DNA from: JBBIQH01 sp964475945
GTDB taxonomy: Archaea > Thermoproteota > Nitrososphaeria > Nitrososphaerales > Nitrosocaldaceae
Length of the DNA stretch: 46,473 bases
Assembly: GCA_964475945.1 (NCBI GenBank)
Contig: CAYYYF010000010.1
Coordinates: 1 to 46,473 of the forward strand
Direction: 5' to 3'
Both the position numbers and the translations under genes were made by a program. Each line of letters begins with the position of its first letter. Position 1 is the stretch's first letter. The notes beneath the pieces were generated by a model that saw nothing but the letters and a program-made list of their open reading frames with translations, made no database searches and was not told where the DNA came from. Positions 29,274 to 37,198 of the stretch are shown piece by piece.

Positions 29274-29912
29274 TCATACAACCCTTGCATACCTACCCCT
29301 CTGCTCTATCTCCCTAACCTTCCTGCTTACTATCTTTACCGCATCATCCCCTACTATACTAGCATAGCCATCCATGAATAATCTGAATACCTCATCGAAT
29401 ATATCTGCATGTGCACTACTCATAACCTCCTTTATAAGTCTAATATCAACAGCCTTATCCTCTACCCTTGAGGAGTAGAATGCTAGACCAAAGTCTATGA
29501 GCACCAATCTATTGCTAGGATGGAGTATGAAGTTTGATGTTGTAAGATCACCATGCACTATATCCCTTGCATGTAACCTAGCAGAGTATATACCCATCTC
29601 CCTTAGAACTTGCCTTAGCAGAGGATCGTTAATACTAACCTTAGAGATGAGATCCTTTACGGTGTAACCTTCTATATACTGCATTATTATCTCAGCATTC
29701 GATGGATCTACAAAGTAGATTAATGGGGTTGTTACCCTAGCCCTCTTTGCCATGTTAAGCATCTCAGCCTCATGCAGAGTCCTCTTCCTCCTTATCTCCT
29801 TATCTAGCAAGGGATGCATGTACTGCTTTGGTACCCTAACCTTGCTTACTGCCTTCCTCCCATACCACTCCACCAAGTATATATCCGCCTCTGCACCCCT
29901 CTTTATAAGCAC
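29274..29912 (-). CDS. bud32: KEOPS complex kinase/ATPase Bud32
   Basis: Bud32 is the small kinase-fold ATPase that works with Kae1 in making t6A on tRNAs that read ANN codons. The 212 residues begin LIKRGAEADIYLVEW, and include AVSKVRVPKQYMHPLLD, the catalytic loop VHGDLTTSNFIL and the metal-binding IDFGLAFYS. The start is a GTG at 29912, which matches the family start exactly. In many archaea it is fused to Kae1; here the two are separate genes 366 bases apart, with a small divergent gene between. Confidence 0.94.
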   Translation of the reverse strand: MLIKRGAEADIYLVEWYGRKAVSKVRVPKQYMHPLLDKEIRRKRTLHEAEMLNMAKRARVTTPLIYFVDPSNAEIIMQYIEGYTVKDLISKVSINDPLLRQVLREMGIYSARLHARDIVHGDLTTSNFILHPSNRLVLIDFGLAFYSSRVEDKAVDIRLIKEVMSSAHADIFDEVFRLFMDGYASIVGDDAVKIVSRKVREIEQRGRYARVV

Positions 29913-29951
29913 ATATTACTTATTAAATGGGAAGAATATTTATCAATCTAT

Positions 29952-30257
29952 ATGAAGGATGATTCATTACTAGAAGAGGACTGCAGTGAGGATAAGCTTG
30001 GTGCTGGCTACCTTATATTAACGGAGAAGAGCCTAAAGTTCTACACGGGTAAGGCAAGAGTTATAACATTCAGTAAGGATATGCAGAAGGCACTTGAGAT
30101 AAGCCTAGGGGATATAAAGAGTGTTAAAGGCGAGGGCTTGCTTATAAAGAAGCTTGTTGTGGAGTTGAATGATGGTAGGGTATTCAAGTTTGGTGTATTG
30201 AGTAATAAGAAGTGGAAGGATGCTATAGAGGAGGCAAGGGCAAGGTTGATAGGCTAG
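29952..30257 (+). CDS. Small PH/GRAM-like domain protein, 101 aa
   Basis: The ATG at 29952 follows GAATATTTATC, a likely TATA box about 26 bases before it. The protein alternates strands and ends in a helix: GAGYLILTEKSLKFYTGK, KALEISLGDIKSVKGEG, VVELNDGRVFKFGVLSNKKWKDAIEEA. This is the bacterial PH/GRAM pattern; binding of lipid or protein is possible. The longer open frame to 29814 overlaps bud32 and is rejected. It is divergent from bud32 and convergent with kae1. Confidence 0.7.
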   Translation: MKDDSLLEEDCSEDKLGAGYLILTEKSLKFYTGKARVITFSKDMQKALEISLGDIKSVKGEGLLIKKLVVELNDGRVFKFGVLSNKKWKDAIEEARARLIG

Positions 30258-30277
30258 TAGCAGTTAATTAATTTATT

Positions 30278-31261
30278 TCATTGTATCCTCCATACTATAT
30301 CTACACCGTCTATCCTCCATGACTGCTTAACGAATGCCTTGCTCACATCAACATTAAGCCCTGCCTTGTATGCAAGTATGCCAGTGCATGCTATCTGTGC
30401 ACCGCAATCACCAGCATACCTACTAGGCACTATATGCAGAGATGCTCCCTGCCTACTGCATATGCTCTTAAGCATATCTGCTAGCCTCTTGTTTGCTGCT
30501 ACACCTCCTACAACAAGCAGCTCATCCTTGCGTGTAAATGCCAATGCCCTCTCAGTAACCTCTGCAAGCATAGCAAATGCAGTCTCTTGTAATGAGTAGC
30601 ATACATCCTCTACCTTGGCATTACCAAGTATCCTCTTTGCTGCAGTCAATAAGCCAGAGTATGATACATCATTACCCTTTACTGTGTATGGTAACTTTAT
30701 GTAGTTGGTAGATCTGGACGCCATCTGCTCTATCAATGCACCACATGGGCTTGCAAGGCCTAATGCCCTACCAAACTGATCAAGCAATTGGCCAAGTGTT
30801 ATATCCAATGTCTCACCTATTACCCTCCACCTAGAGTTATAGAATGCTAGTATCATGCAATGCCCACCAGATACAAGTAAGGCTAGGGGATCCCTTGCAG
30901 ATGTTAGCCTTATCCCTAGCTCTATATGCCCTACTGCATGGTTAACTGGGACTATTGGCTTGCTATAGTATGAGGCTAAAGATCTAGCAACCACAGCACC
31001 TACCCTTAGGCATGGTCCTAACCCAGGTCCAGCAGAGTATGCTATAACATCAACATCCTTGATATTTACATGAGCATCCTCCAATGCTTGCTTTAATACG
31101 GTATCGCATACACTTGCATGGTGCCTTGATGCTTCTCTAGGGTGTATACCAGAGCCGGAAGAGGGTTTATAGACATCCCTAACATCTGATAGTATGTTAT
31201 GCTCATCTACTATGGAGCATGAGAATGTATGTGCCGTGCTCTCTATCCCCAGGCATATCAT
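30278..31261 (-). CDS. kae1: KEOPS complex tRNA threonylcarbamoyltransferase Kae1
   Basis: Kae1 transfers the threonylcarbamoyl group to A37 of tRNA. The start MICLGIESTAHTFSCSIVD is at 31261; an ATG two codons earlier is possible. The metal-binding His pair is in VNHAVGHIELG, and VSGGHCM and YSGLLTAAKR are typical Kae1/TsaD stretches, with a late YAGDCGAQIACTG. The length, about 327 residues, is normal for the archaeal protein without a fused kinase. Bud32 is encoded at 29274. Confidence 0.96.
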   Translation of the reverse strand: MICLGIESTAHTFSCSIVDEHNILSDVRDVYKPSSGSGIHPREASRHHASVCDTVLKQALEDAHVNIKDVDVIAYSAGPGLGPCLRVGAVVARSLASYYSKPIVPVNHAVGHIELGIRLTSARDPLALLVSGGHCMILAFYNSRWRVIGETLDITLGQLLDQFGRALGLASPCGALIEQMASRSTNYIKLPYTVKGNDVSYSGLLTAAKRILGNAKVEDVCYSLQETAFAMLAEVTERALAFTRKDELLVVGGVAANKRLADMLKSICSRQGASLHIVPSRYAGDCGAQIACTGILAYKAGLNVDVSKAFVKQSWRIDGVDIVWRIQ

Positions 31262-31513
31262 CACCATAGATTTGCTTAAGGGGCATATCTACCTTTAACA
31301 AGCCATATAGGATAATTCAAACTCACATGTGTTTTTAAGGCAGAAGCATTAATAATATCATACAGGTTAGCCCTTATTTAACTATTTAAATTTTGTTATC
31401 TTTTACTTAAAATTTGGTTACTTGATATAGTATGGATAAGATATAGTTAATGGAACTGAAATAATATTGCAGATGAGCATCAGGTAAGGAATCAAGTTAA
31501 TAAATTTATGATC

Positions 31514-32704
31514 TTACCTTGCAGATACTATCTTTATCACATCCCTATCCTTAAGCCTATGCTCTGCACCTAACCTCTGCTTACTTCTAGCATCTATAGC
31601 ATAAAGCAGGTGCTCTGCCAACTCAGTATGCACATGCATGGCAAGATCCCTTACAGTAGAGCCTTGCTTAAGAAGGAATGCATCTGGCAATACATTTCCA
31701 TCCTTATCGCTTAACCTATCCTCATCCTCAACAGGGTATACTGTTATAAGGTTTAATGCATTGAAGCATGTAACATCTATAGCCTTTTGTACACCAGTAC
31801 CATTGTACTCTTGCATAAGTACCCTTACTCTCTCAAGTGCCCTCCTCTGCTCCTCCTTTAATGTACCATCCTTTACCTTGAATGTATTATCCCCAGGTAT
31901 GTACTCTATAAGCCCTTTAGAGGATGCCCTTTTAAGTAGTAACTCAGCCTCTGCTATGCATGGCACTACAAGCCTACCTGTAGCCTGTATCCTCCTTATA
32001 TTCTCCCTTGCTGTGCTTACATCTGCCTTGTTTGCTGCTATAACTATGGGCTTTGCCCTTAACCTTAATGCTCTAGCAAACTCAAGTATATCCTTCTCAT
32101 CCCACTGTGAGTACTTACCCTTCCCCTTGCCTACATCCTGTAGCACACTTACTATAATAGGCTCATCTATAGCAAGACCACTAAGCCTCTTTGCTAATAG
32201 ATGCTCAAACTTTATACCTCTATGCTCTGCCTCCTTTGCATTCTTTGCCCAATCCCTTGATACTATGGATGCTAGCCATAGATCAAACTCCAACTCAACA
32301 AACTCTATATCCTTAAGGGGGTCATTGCTTCCTACCTTACATACCCTACCCTCTGCATCTGTAGAGCCTGAGGCATCTACAACATGTATTAAAGCATCTG
32401 CCTGCCTAGCATCATCAAGGAACTTGTTACCCAAGCCTCTCCCTTTATGTGCATCTGGCACCAGACCTGCAACATCTATCATCTTTATTGGTATGAACCT
32501 ATTCCCATCTATGCATATGGATCTCTTTGGGTTATCCTTAACATTGAACTCTCTGCATACACATCTGCTCCTTGCGTATGCTACCCCGACGTTAGGCTCT
32601 ATTGTAGTGAATGGATGGTTTGCTATCTGAGCATTAAGCATTGTAGCAGAGTTAAAGAATGTGGTCTTCCCAACATTCGTTTTGCCTAGTAGGCCTATAA
32701 GCAT
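31514..32704 (-). CDS. YchF/OBG-type GTPase with TGS domain
   Basis: The protein starts LIGLLGKTNVGKTTFFNSAT (P-loop GKTNVGKT) and carries the archaeal YchF stretches NHPFTTIEPNVGVAY, IDVAGLVPDAHKGRGLGNKFL and VIAANKADV. A TGS domain ends it (HTELAEHLLYAIDARS, then LKDRDVIKIVSAR). Family members bind ribosomes and can hydrolyse ATP as well as GTP. I start at the ATG at 32704, where homology begins; an ATG three codons earlier is open. Downstream (31268-31513) are 246 AT-rich bases with no gene. Confidence 0.93.
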   Translation of the reverse strand: MLIGLLGKTNVGKTTFFNSATMLNAQIANHPFTTIEPNVGVAYARSRCVCREFNVKDNPKRSICIDGNRFIPIKMIDVAGLVPDAHKGRGLGNKFLDDARQADALIHVVDASGSTDAEGRVCKVGSNDPLKDIEFVELEFDLWLASIVSRDWAKNAKEAEHRGIKFEHLLAKRLSGLAIDEPIIVSVLQDVGKGKGKYSQWDEKDILEFARALRLRAKPIVIAANKADVSTARENIRRIQATGRLVVPCIAEAELLLKRASSKGLIEYIPGDNTFKVKDGTLKEEQRRALERVRVLMQEYNGTGVQKAIDVTCFNALNLITVYPVEDEDRLSDKDGNVLPDAFLLKQGSTVRDLAMHVHTELAEHLLYAIDARSKQRLGAEHRLKDRDVIKIVSAR

Positions 32705-32748
32705 ACCTAGCATACACTTATTATTAATATAAAGTATGGTATAGTAAT

Positions 32749-33294
32749 GTGAGGATAGTAATTACTGGGACCCCAGGGGTAGGGAAGCATACAGTAGCAA
32801 GGGCTCTTGCTAAGATGCTTAACATGAGCATTGTAGATATAAATGAGGTAGCCTTGAGGAATGCAATAATAGGTAAAGATGACTCATATATAGTTGATAC
32901 AGATAAGTTAAGAGATATCCTCAAGGGTTTAAGTGATAATACCATAGTTGTAGGGCACCTTGCTCCTTATGTTTTAGACTATAAGGATATAGACCTTGTA
33001 GTAGTACTTAGAAGATCCCCTTATGAGTTAAGAGATGTGTATAGGTTAAGGGGGTATGATGAGTCTAAAGCAAAGGATAATCTAGCAAGTGAGATACTAG
33101 GGATAATAACATATGATGCTGTTAATGCATTCAAGGATAAGGTTATGGAGGTTGACTGCACAGGTAAGAGTGTAGATATGGTGATGGAGGAGATACTAAG
33201 GGTTATAAGTAAGGAGCAGGAGGGTATGGTTGGGCATATAGACTGGCTTGATTTAGTTGTTAGCAATAACGATCTAAGGGAGTTCTTTGATTGA
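32749..33294 (+). CDS. AK6/Fap7-like adenylate kinase
   Basis: AK6 (Fap7) is an adenylate kinase and ATPase that acts in 40S or 30S ribosome maturation. The 181-residue protein shows RIVITGTPGVGKHTVARALA, VDINEVA, VVGHLAPY (the AK6-type VEGHLAH region), LRRSPYELRDVYRLRGYDESKAKDNLASEI and a basic LID. The start is GTG at 32749, with TTAATATAAAG about 20 bases upstream. One feature is odd: the P-loop reads GVGKHT, with His in place of the usual Ser/Thr after the lysine. It is divergent from ychF with 44 bases between starts. Confidence 0.85.
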   Translation: MRIVITGTPGVGKHTVARALAKMLNMSIVDINEVALRNAIIGKDDSYIVDTDKLRDILKGLSDNTIVVGHLAPYVLDYKDIDLVVVLRRSPYELRDVYRLRGYDESKAKDNLASEILGIITYDAVNAFKDKVMEVDCTGKSVDMVMEEILRVISKEQEGMVGHIDWLDLVVSNNDLREFFD

Positions 33295-33383
33295 GATAGC
33301 ATAATATGGGATAATCATGTATCTTCTATTATATAACTCAGGCTACTGCTGGTCTTAAATACTCTGATGATAGTAGTAGATGC

Positions 33384-33851
33384 ATGAAGAGTTGGATGGT
33401 AGCACTGATAATACTTGCATGGCTATCCCTTGTAGTAATAATAATCAATGATATAAGCAAGGAGTTTGCCTTTGCTAACCTTAGTAGGTTAGAGGATGAT
33501 ATAGTAAAGGCTACAAACGATACTAGGGTTAGGAATGGGCTTAACCCGTTGGTTAAGGATGATAGGCTTACAGCAAATGCTGAGAGGTATGTCATTGTAA
33601 ATGCAGAGCATGGCAAGATATCCCATGAATATGAGCCTTTAATAACAAGGATGCCTGAAGGATGCAGGAGCATAGGGGAGAACCTTTACCAAGGTAGGGA
33701 CTCTACTGGTGATGCTATAGTTGGTGCATGGCTAAACTCTCCTAGCCATAGGGAGAATATACTTGATAAGGAATGGGATAGGATAGGCGTAGGTATTGCT
33801 AGGGCTGGTAATCAGATTGTAGTGGTGCAATTATTCTGCTCTACTAATTAG
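33384..33851 (+). CDS. CAP/SCP-domain protein, membrane-anchored
   Basis: An N-terminal signal anchor (MVALIILAWLSLVVIII) leads to a CAP (SCP/PR-1) domain: TNDTRVRNGLNPLVKD, NAEHGKISHEYEP, SIGENLYQG, AIVGAWLNSPSHRENILDKEWDRIGVGIA and VVVQLFC. The two His and the two acidic residues of the CAP cavity are present. Prokaryotic CAP proteins are extracellular and of mostly unknown function. At 155 residues it holds only the domain and its anchor. It ends 32 bases before tgtA. Confidence 0.88.
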   Translation: MKSWMVALIILAWLSLVVIIINDISKEFAFANLSRLEDDIVKATNDTRVRNGLNPLVKDDRLTANAERYVIVNAEHGKISHEYEPLITRMPEGCRSIGENLYQGRDSTGDAIVGAWLNSPSHRENILDKEWDRIGVGIARAGNQIVVVQLFCSTN

Positions 33852-33854
33852 ATT

Positions 33855-33863
33855 TTTATATAC
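33855..33863 (+). promoter_or_regulatory. TATA box of tgtA
   Basis: TTTATATAC is centred 25 bases before the GTG at 33884. This supports a leaderless mRNA and the choice of that GTG. Confidence 0.55.
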
Positions 33864-33883
33864 TTGTAATTATACTGGTTTAG

Positions 33884-35422
33884 GTGTTTGAGATAAGACA
33901 TAGTGATCTAGCAGGGAGGATAGGCAGGATACATACAAGGCATGGGGTTATAGATACTCCAGCATTCCTACCAGTTGTGCATCCTGTAAGACAAGAGGTT
34001 AGCATAGATGAGCTTAAGAGGATAGGCTTCAAGGCTATTATAACCAATGCATACATAACATTAAAGGAGTATGGAGCAAAGGATATACATGAGATAATAG
34101 GTTTTGATGGTCCAATAATGACAGACTCTGGGGGCTATCAGGTGCTTGTATATGGCAGTGTAGATGTTGATCACATAACCATGGCAGAGTTTCAGAGCAG
34201 GATAGGGAGCGATATAGCAGTACCATTGGATAAACCAACAGGCTCTAACCTATCTAGGAACAAGGCTGAGCAGTATGTTGAGCATACATTAAGGGCTGCA
34301 GAGGATACGATAAAGGTAAATTCAAGTAATATCATATGGGCTGCACCTATACAAGGTGGCGAGCATCTAGACCTTGTAGAGTATTCTAGCAAAAGGTTGC
34401 TTGAGATGGGTTATGAGTTCTTTGCCCTAGGTAGCCCTACTGAGTTCATGGAGTCATATGCATTCTATACCATAGCAAGGATGATAGCAAGTGCAAGGAG
34501 GGTTATACCCTTAAGCAAGCCACTGCACCTCTTTGGTGCTGGGCATCCATTAACTATACCTTTAGCAGTTGCATTAGGCTGTGATACATTTGATTCAGCA
34601 TCATACATGCTATATGCTAAGGATGGTAGATACATGCTAAGCAATGGTACATGCAGTATAGATGATCTCCATTACCTTCCATGCAACTGCCCCATATGCA
34701 GCAAGTATACAGCAGATGAGTTAAGGGGTTTAAGCAAGGATGAACTTACACTAAATCTAGCATTGCATAACCTTTATACAATAAAGAGGGAGGTTGATTA
34801 TGTAAAGCATGCTATAATGGAGGGTAGGTTATGGGAGTATGTTATACAAAAATCACTTTCACATCCAAAGCTCTTTGAGGCTAATCTAGTTATTAAAGAG
34901 TGCGATTACCTTGAGTTATGCACCCCATTATACAAGGATAAGGCATTGTTCCTATCATTACCCCTAGACCAGTATAGGCCAGAGCTTAAGAGGTTTAGGA
35001 GCAAGGTTATTGAGAATTATACTTGCTCATGCAAGGTGCTTGTGCTTCTCAAAGAGCCTGAGGAGCACCCATTCTACAGATCAAGCAAGTATGTTACATT
35101 AAAAGGAAGTTCATGCTCTGATGATATACTCTATGCATACTACTCACCATTCTTAGGGGTTGTACCTGAGGAGTTATCTGATCTGTATCCTAGTGCACAT
35201 ACGCTAGAAGCAAAGGTAGAGCAGAGATACTCAGAGTTTGATACCTTGATACATAGTATAGTAGAGTTTGTTAAGAGGAATGGATTCAAGCATGTTATAA
35301 TAGAGTGTGATAATGAGTTAAAGACATTACTTGATCACTCATTTAAGGGTAGCAATGTTAGCATAGAGTACTGTAAAGATCTTAATGGTATAGTAGAGAG
35401 TATAAGGCAAATAAAGGCTTAA
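33884..35422 (+). CDS. tgtA: Archaeosine tRNA-guanine transglycosylase (TgtA)
   Basis: TgtA exchanges guanine 15 of archaeal tRNAs for preQ0, the first step to archaeosine. The 512-residue protein has the TGT barrel: DTPAFLPVVHPVRQEV, MTDSGGYQV with nucleophile-region Asp81, AAPIQGGEHLDLVEYS, and the zinc site CNCPIC with a later His. It continues into a C-terminal region of about 170 residues that looks like the C1/C2 domains. A PUA domain, present in long archaeal forms, is not evident at the end. The start is a GTG placed by the TATA box at 33855. Confidence 0.94.
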   Translation: MFEIRHSDLAGRIGRIHTRHGVIDTPAFLPVVHPVRQEVSIDELKRIGFKAIITNAYITLKEYGAKDIHEIIGFDGPIMTDSGGYQVLVYGSVDVDHITMAEFQSRIGSDIAVPLDKPTGSNLSRNKAEQYVEHTLRAAEDTIKVNSSNIIWAAPIQGGEHLDLVEYSSKRLLEMGYEFFALGSPTEFMESYAFYTIARMIASARRVIPLSKPLHLFGAGHPLTIPLAVALGCDTFDSASYMLYAKDGRYMLSNGTCSIDDLHYLPCNCPICSKYTADELRGLSKDELTLNLALHNLYTIKREVDYVKHAIMEGRLWEYVIQKSLSHPKLFEANLVIKECDYLELCTPLYKDKALFLSLPLDQYRPELKRFRSKVIENYTCSCKVLVLLKEPEEHPFYRSSKYVTLKGSSCSDDILYAYYSPFLGVVPEELSDLYPSAHTLEAKVEQRYSEFDTLIHSIVEFVKRNGFKHVIIECDNELKTLLDHSFKGSNVSIEYCKDLNGIVESIRQIKA

Positions 35423-35471
35423 ATTAAATTAATTATTAAATTCATGATAAATAAAAAATTCTTACATTTAT

Positions 35472-36026
35472 TTATTCTACCTTGCTTGCCCTAGCCATTC
35501 TGTATGTCAGTATGAATCCTACTCCACCAAGTATTACACCTACAGCAAGTACTATTATGAATACTGCTATAGGAATAACAAATGGTGCAAGTATCCCATG
35601 AGCCTCTGCTGCCGTTAACCCTAGCCCTCCTACATTGGTTGGTAGCATTGCCTTTGCTCCCTCATAACCACCATACATCATTAGCCATGTTGCACCAACT
35701 ATACCTACATTCATTAATACTAGATGTAGCATTGCTAGATACCTTGCTATACCCTTGTATACCAAGCCTAGAGTATTCTCAAGGTAATGGTAGAAGAGTG
35801 CAGATACTGCAGTCCCTATAACCCCTATCACTATATACATCACATAACCCATGGTAAACCACATACCAGCACTACCGAATGCTATAACCCTAGATACCTC
35901 AGGCTTTACATACATCTGCCCTACAACAACTGCTAGAGTTAGTATAACAACTAAAAGGCCTTGAATTATCGCTGAGGCTATGAACCTCCTAGTCCATACA
36001 CCCTTCTCTAATACCCCTATACTCAT
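35472..36026 (-). CDS. Polytopic membrane protein, five predicted helices
   Basis: The 184-residue protein has about five hydrophobic helices: IIQGLLVVILTLAVVVGQ, GMWFTMGYVMYIVIGVIG, YLAMLHLVLMNVGIVGATWL, PFVIPIAVFIIVLAVGVI and GVGFILTY in part. Histidines lie near helix ends (FYHYLEN, LHLVLMN, EAHGILAPF), so haem binding is conceivable but not shown. No family is named with confidence. The start ATG at 36026 is fixed by a strong Shine-Dalgarno sequence at 36031-36039. Upstream are a TATA box (CTTAAATATTTA) and, beyond it, the palindrome at 36081, which links its control to the CBS gene. Confidence 0.72.
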   Translation of the reverse strand: MSIGVLEKGVWTRRFIASAIIQGLLVVILTLAVVVGQMYVKPEVSRVIAFGSAGMWFTMGYVMYIVIGVIGTAVSALFYHYLENTLGLVYKGIARYLAMLHLVLMNVGIVGATWLMMYGGYEGAKAMLPTNVGGLGLTAAEAHGILAPFVIPIAVFIIVLAVGVILGGVGFILTYRMARASKVE

Positions 36027-36030
36027 CCAC

Positions 36031-36039
36031 ATCACCTCC
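36031..36039 (-). promoter_or_regulatory. Strong Shine-Dalgarno site GGAGGTGAT
   Basis: On the minus strand GGAGGTGAT lies 4 bases before the ATG at 36026 and matches the anti-SD end of 16S rRNA. An earlier ATG at 36032 overlaps it and so is excluded as the start. Such sites are rare among the mostly leaderless genes here. Confidence 0.65.
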
Positions 36040-36080
36040 AATATTATTACTGTATTCGTAAATATTTAAGTGAAGTGTAG

Positions 36081-36098
36081 ATTCTCATGGATGAGAAT
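36081..36098. promoter_or_regulatory. Candidate operator ATTCTCA-N4-TGAGAAT (copy 2)
   Basis: The 7-base arms are identical to those at 28463-28480; the spacer is TGGA. The centre lies about 24 bases from the TATA box (36059-36070) of the membrane-protein gene, matching the geometry of copy 1. Confidence 0.6.
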
Positions 36099-36180
36099 AA
36101 TAAATCTTAATCTGTTTGATATTAGGCTACAAGATTGTTGCTAGAATTACTTATGATTGAATAGAATAAGTGAATGAAGT

Positions 36181-36252
36181 AATCATGTCAAGCCATTATG
36201 GAGCCCAGTTATGGAATGCAAGGCTTCAAGATCTAGAAGTCTTGACATAATT
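36181..36252. repeat. Imperfect inverted repeat / hairpin
   Basis: The outer arms ATGTCAAG (36185-36192) and CTTGACAT (36241-36248) pair perfectly, and AAT/ATT extends the stem by three more pairs after one mismatch. The loop contains a second near-palindrome, CTTCAAGATCTAGAAG (36224-36239). It may be a structured RNA or a mobile-element end. Confidence 0.4.
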
Positions 36253-36304
36253 AATACTAGTTGGCAGAAATCAACATTCTTCATTAACATTGTAGCAATA
36301 TATA

Positions 36305-36676
36305 TTGGTTTTCCCTGTAGTACAATTGTTCACAGTCTTCAGTGCTTATATATTAATAGCTCCATCAAACGATTCTATTGCTGGTACAACTTATGACTTC
36401 CCATACATGAAGTTTGTATCTATCATTTCATTTATCCCTTCTATAATAGGAGTTTTATTACTAAAGAGGAGAGAGATAGGAATAGTAATATCTGCTATTG
36501 TGTTGATAGCATGGGTATTCATGGCGTTATCCAGCCTAGTTCCTGCATTTATCTTTGGTCCTTCAGTTGGTTACTCACCCTCCTTATCACTGATCTTTGA
36601 TATCTCTAAGACTGTATCATCAGCACTCATGTTGATACTTCTCTTAATTGGAATGTGGCGCAATGCGTTAAAATGA
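36305..36676 (+). CDS. Membrane protein with four helices, possibly 5'-truncated
   Basis: The frame encodes hydrophobic helices: VVQLFTVFSAYILIA, FVSIISFIPSIIGVLLL, IGIVISAIVLIAWVFMAL and SALMLILLLIGMW. A KRREIG loop and a GPSVGYSP segment lie between. No family is recognised. The frame opens with TTG after a stop at 36293-36295; the first ATG in frame is at 36407. Another frame just upstream (36211-36310) reads FFINIVAIYIGF, so a frameshift near 36310 may have removed the original start. It lies in a zone of gene fragments and may be a pseudogene. Confidence 0.45.
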   Translation: MVFPVVQLFTVFSAYILIAPSNDSIAGTTYDFPYMKFVSIISFIPSIIGVLLLKRREIGIVISAIVLIAWVFMALSSLVPAFIFGPSVGYSPSLSLIFDISKTVSSALMLILLLIGMWRNALK

Positions 36677-36759
36677 ACACTCGCAAGATTCATGGCAAAA
36701 TCTTAGTCAGATCAAGAAGATAATCCAACTCGTAAAGCAGATGCTGTGATATCTAGAAC

Positions 36760-36909
36760 TTAACTCAATTCGGATACTACTACCTCCTTAGTAGGATCAC
36801 TAACCGTCCCAATAAGTCCATATATATGTTCTTCTCTTCTGATGTATAGCGATACTGCATTAACGAGACAGATTAACCAGTAGATGGGGTTATATATCAA
36901 TACCATCAT
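36760..36909 (-). CDS. Possible small membrane protein, 49 aa
   Basis: A minus-strand frame from the ATG at 36909 reads MMVLIYNPIYWLICLVNAVSL, slightly shortened here, then YIRREEHIYGLIGTVSDPT. It has one hydrophobic helix followed by a charged part. It begins 13 bases beyond the solo IS605 right end. There is no family match by eye. It could be a fragment, since neighbouring sequence is broken up. Confidence 0.25.
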   Translation of the reverse strand: MMVLIYNPIYWLICLVNAVSLYIRREEHIYGLIGTVSDPTKEVVVSELS

Positions 36910-36921
36910 TATAATCTGGTT

Positions 36922-36971
36922 TGTGAGCTACCCCACCCTAAAGGGTGAGGCTTCTTGGTTCATAGACCTGT
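36922..36971 (-). mobile_element. Solo IS605-type right end (inverted copy)
   Basis: These 50 bases are identical, in reverse complement, to 107-156. They encode the last TnpB codons (SMNQEASPFRVG and stop) and the CACCC/GGGTG hairpin. The sequence further inside, at higher coordinates, does not match TnpB, so only the end of the element remains or it is a minimal derivative. If transcribed it could still give an omega-RNA-like 3' end whose guide would start at about 36922 and read toward lower coordinates. Confidence 0.72.
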
Positions 36972-36980
36972 CATATTGAT

Positions 36981-37049
36981 ATGATGCTGGTTAGTAATGG
37001 TGTAGGTAAGGATCCTAGTATACTCAAGGATGTTAAGACATTAAGTTAA
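36981..37049 (+). pseudogene. Truncated start of a glycosyltransferase
   Basis: The 22 codons MMLVSNGVGKDPSILKDVKT plus LS and a stop resemble the N-terminus of GT4 glycosyltransferases (typically ...SNxxxxDPRVLKEAxxL). The rest of the gene is absent; tandem repeats follow. The match is short, so the assignment is tentative. Confidence 0.35.
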
Positions 37050-37071
37050 GGTAAGTTAAGGTAAGTTAAGG
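37041..37071. repeat. 10-base tandem repeat (GTAAGTTAAG)
   Basis: Three adjacent copies of a 10-base unit follow the truncated gene. It may be a slippage product; no function is seen. Confidence 0.5.
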
Positions 37072-37198
37072 AAAGATAATAGGCATAAGAACAGTAAGTA
37101 ACTATAGGAATAACAATAACATTTAGACCCTAACTTTTATTTCTTCATTATTTATTCTATACATATTTATAATAGTTGATGAATAATTATCTTATCTT

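Noticed and set aside
31268..31513. Possible small RNA or gene between ychF and kae1
   Set aside because: I saw only AT-rich sequence without an open frame, stable stem or box motif on either strand.
36211..36396. Separate 61-codon gene
   Set aside because: It overlaps the membrane-protein frame and reads as its likely frameshifted 5' part, not as an independent gene.
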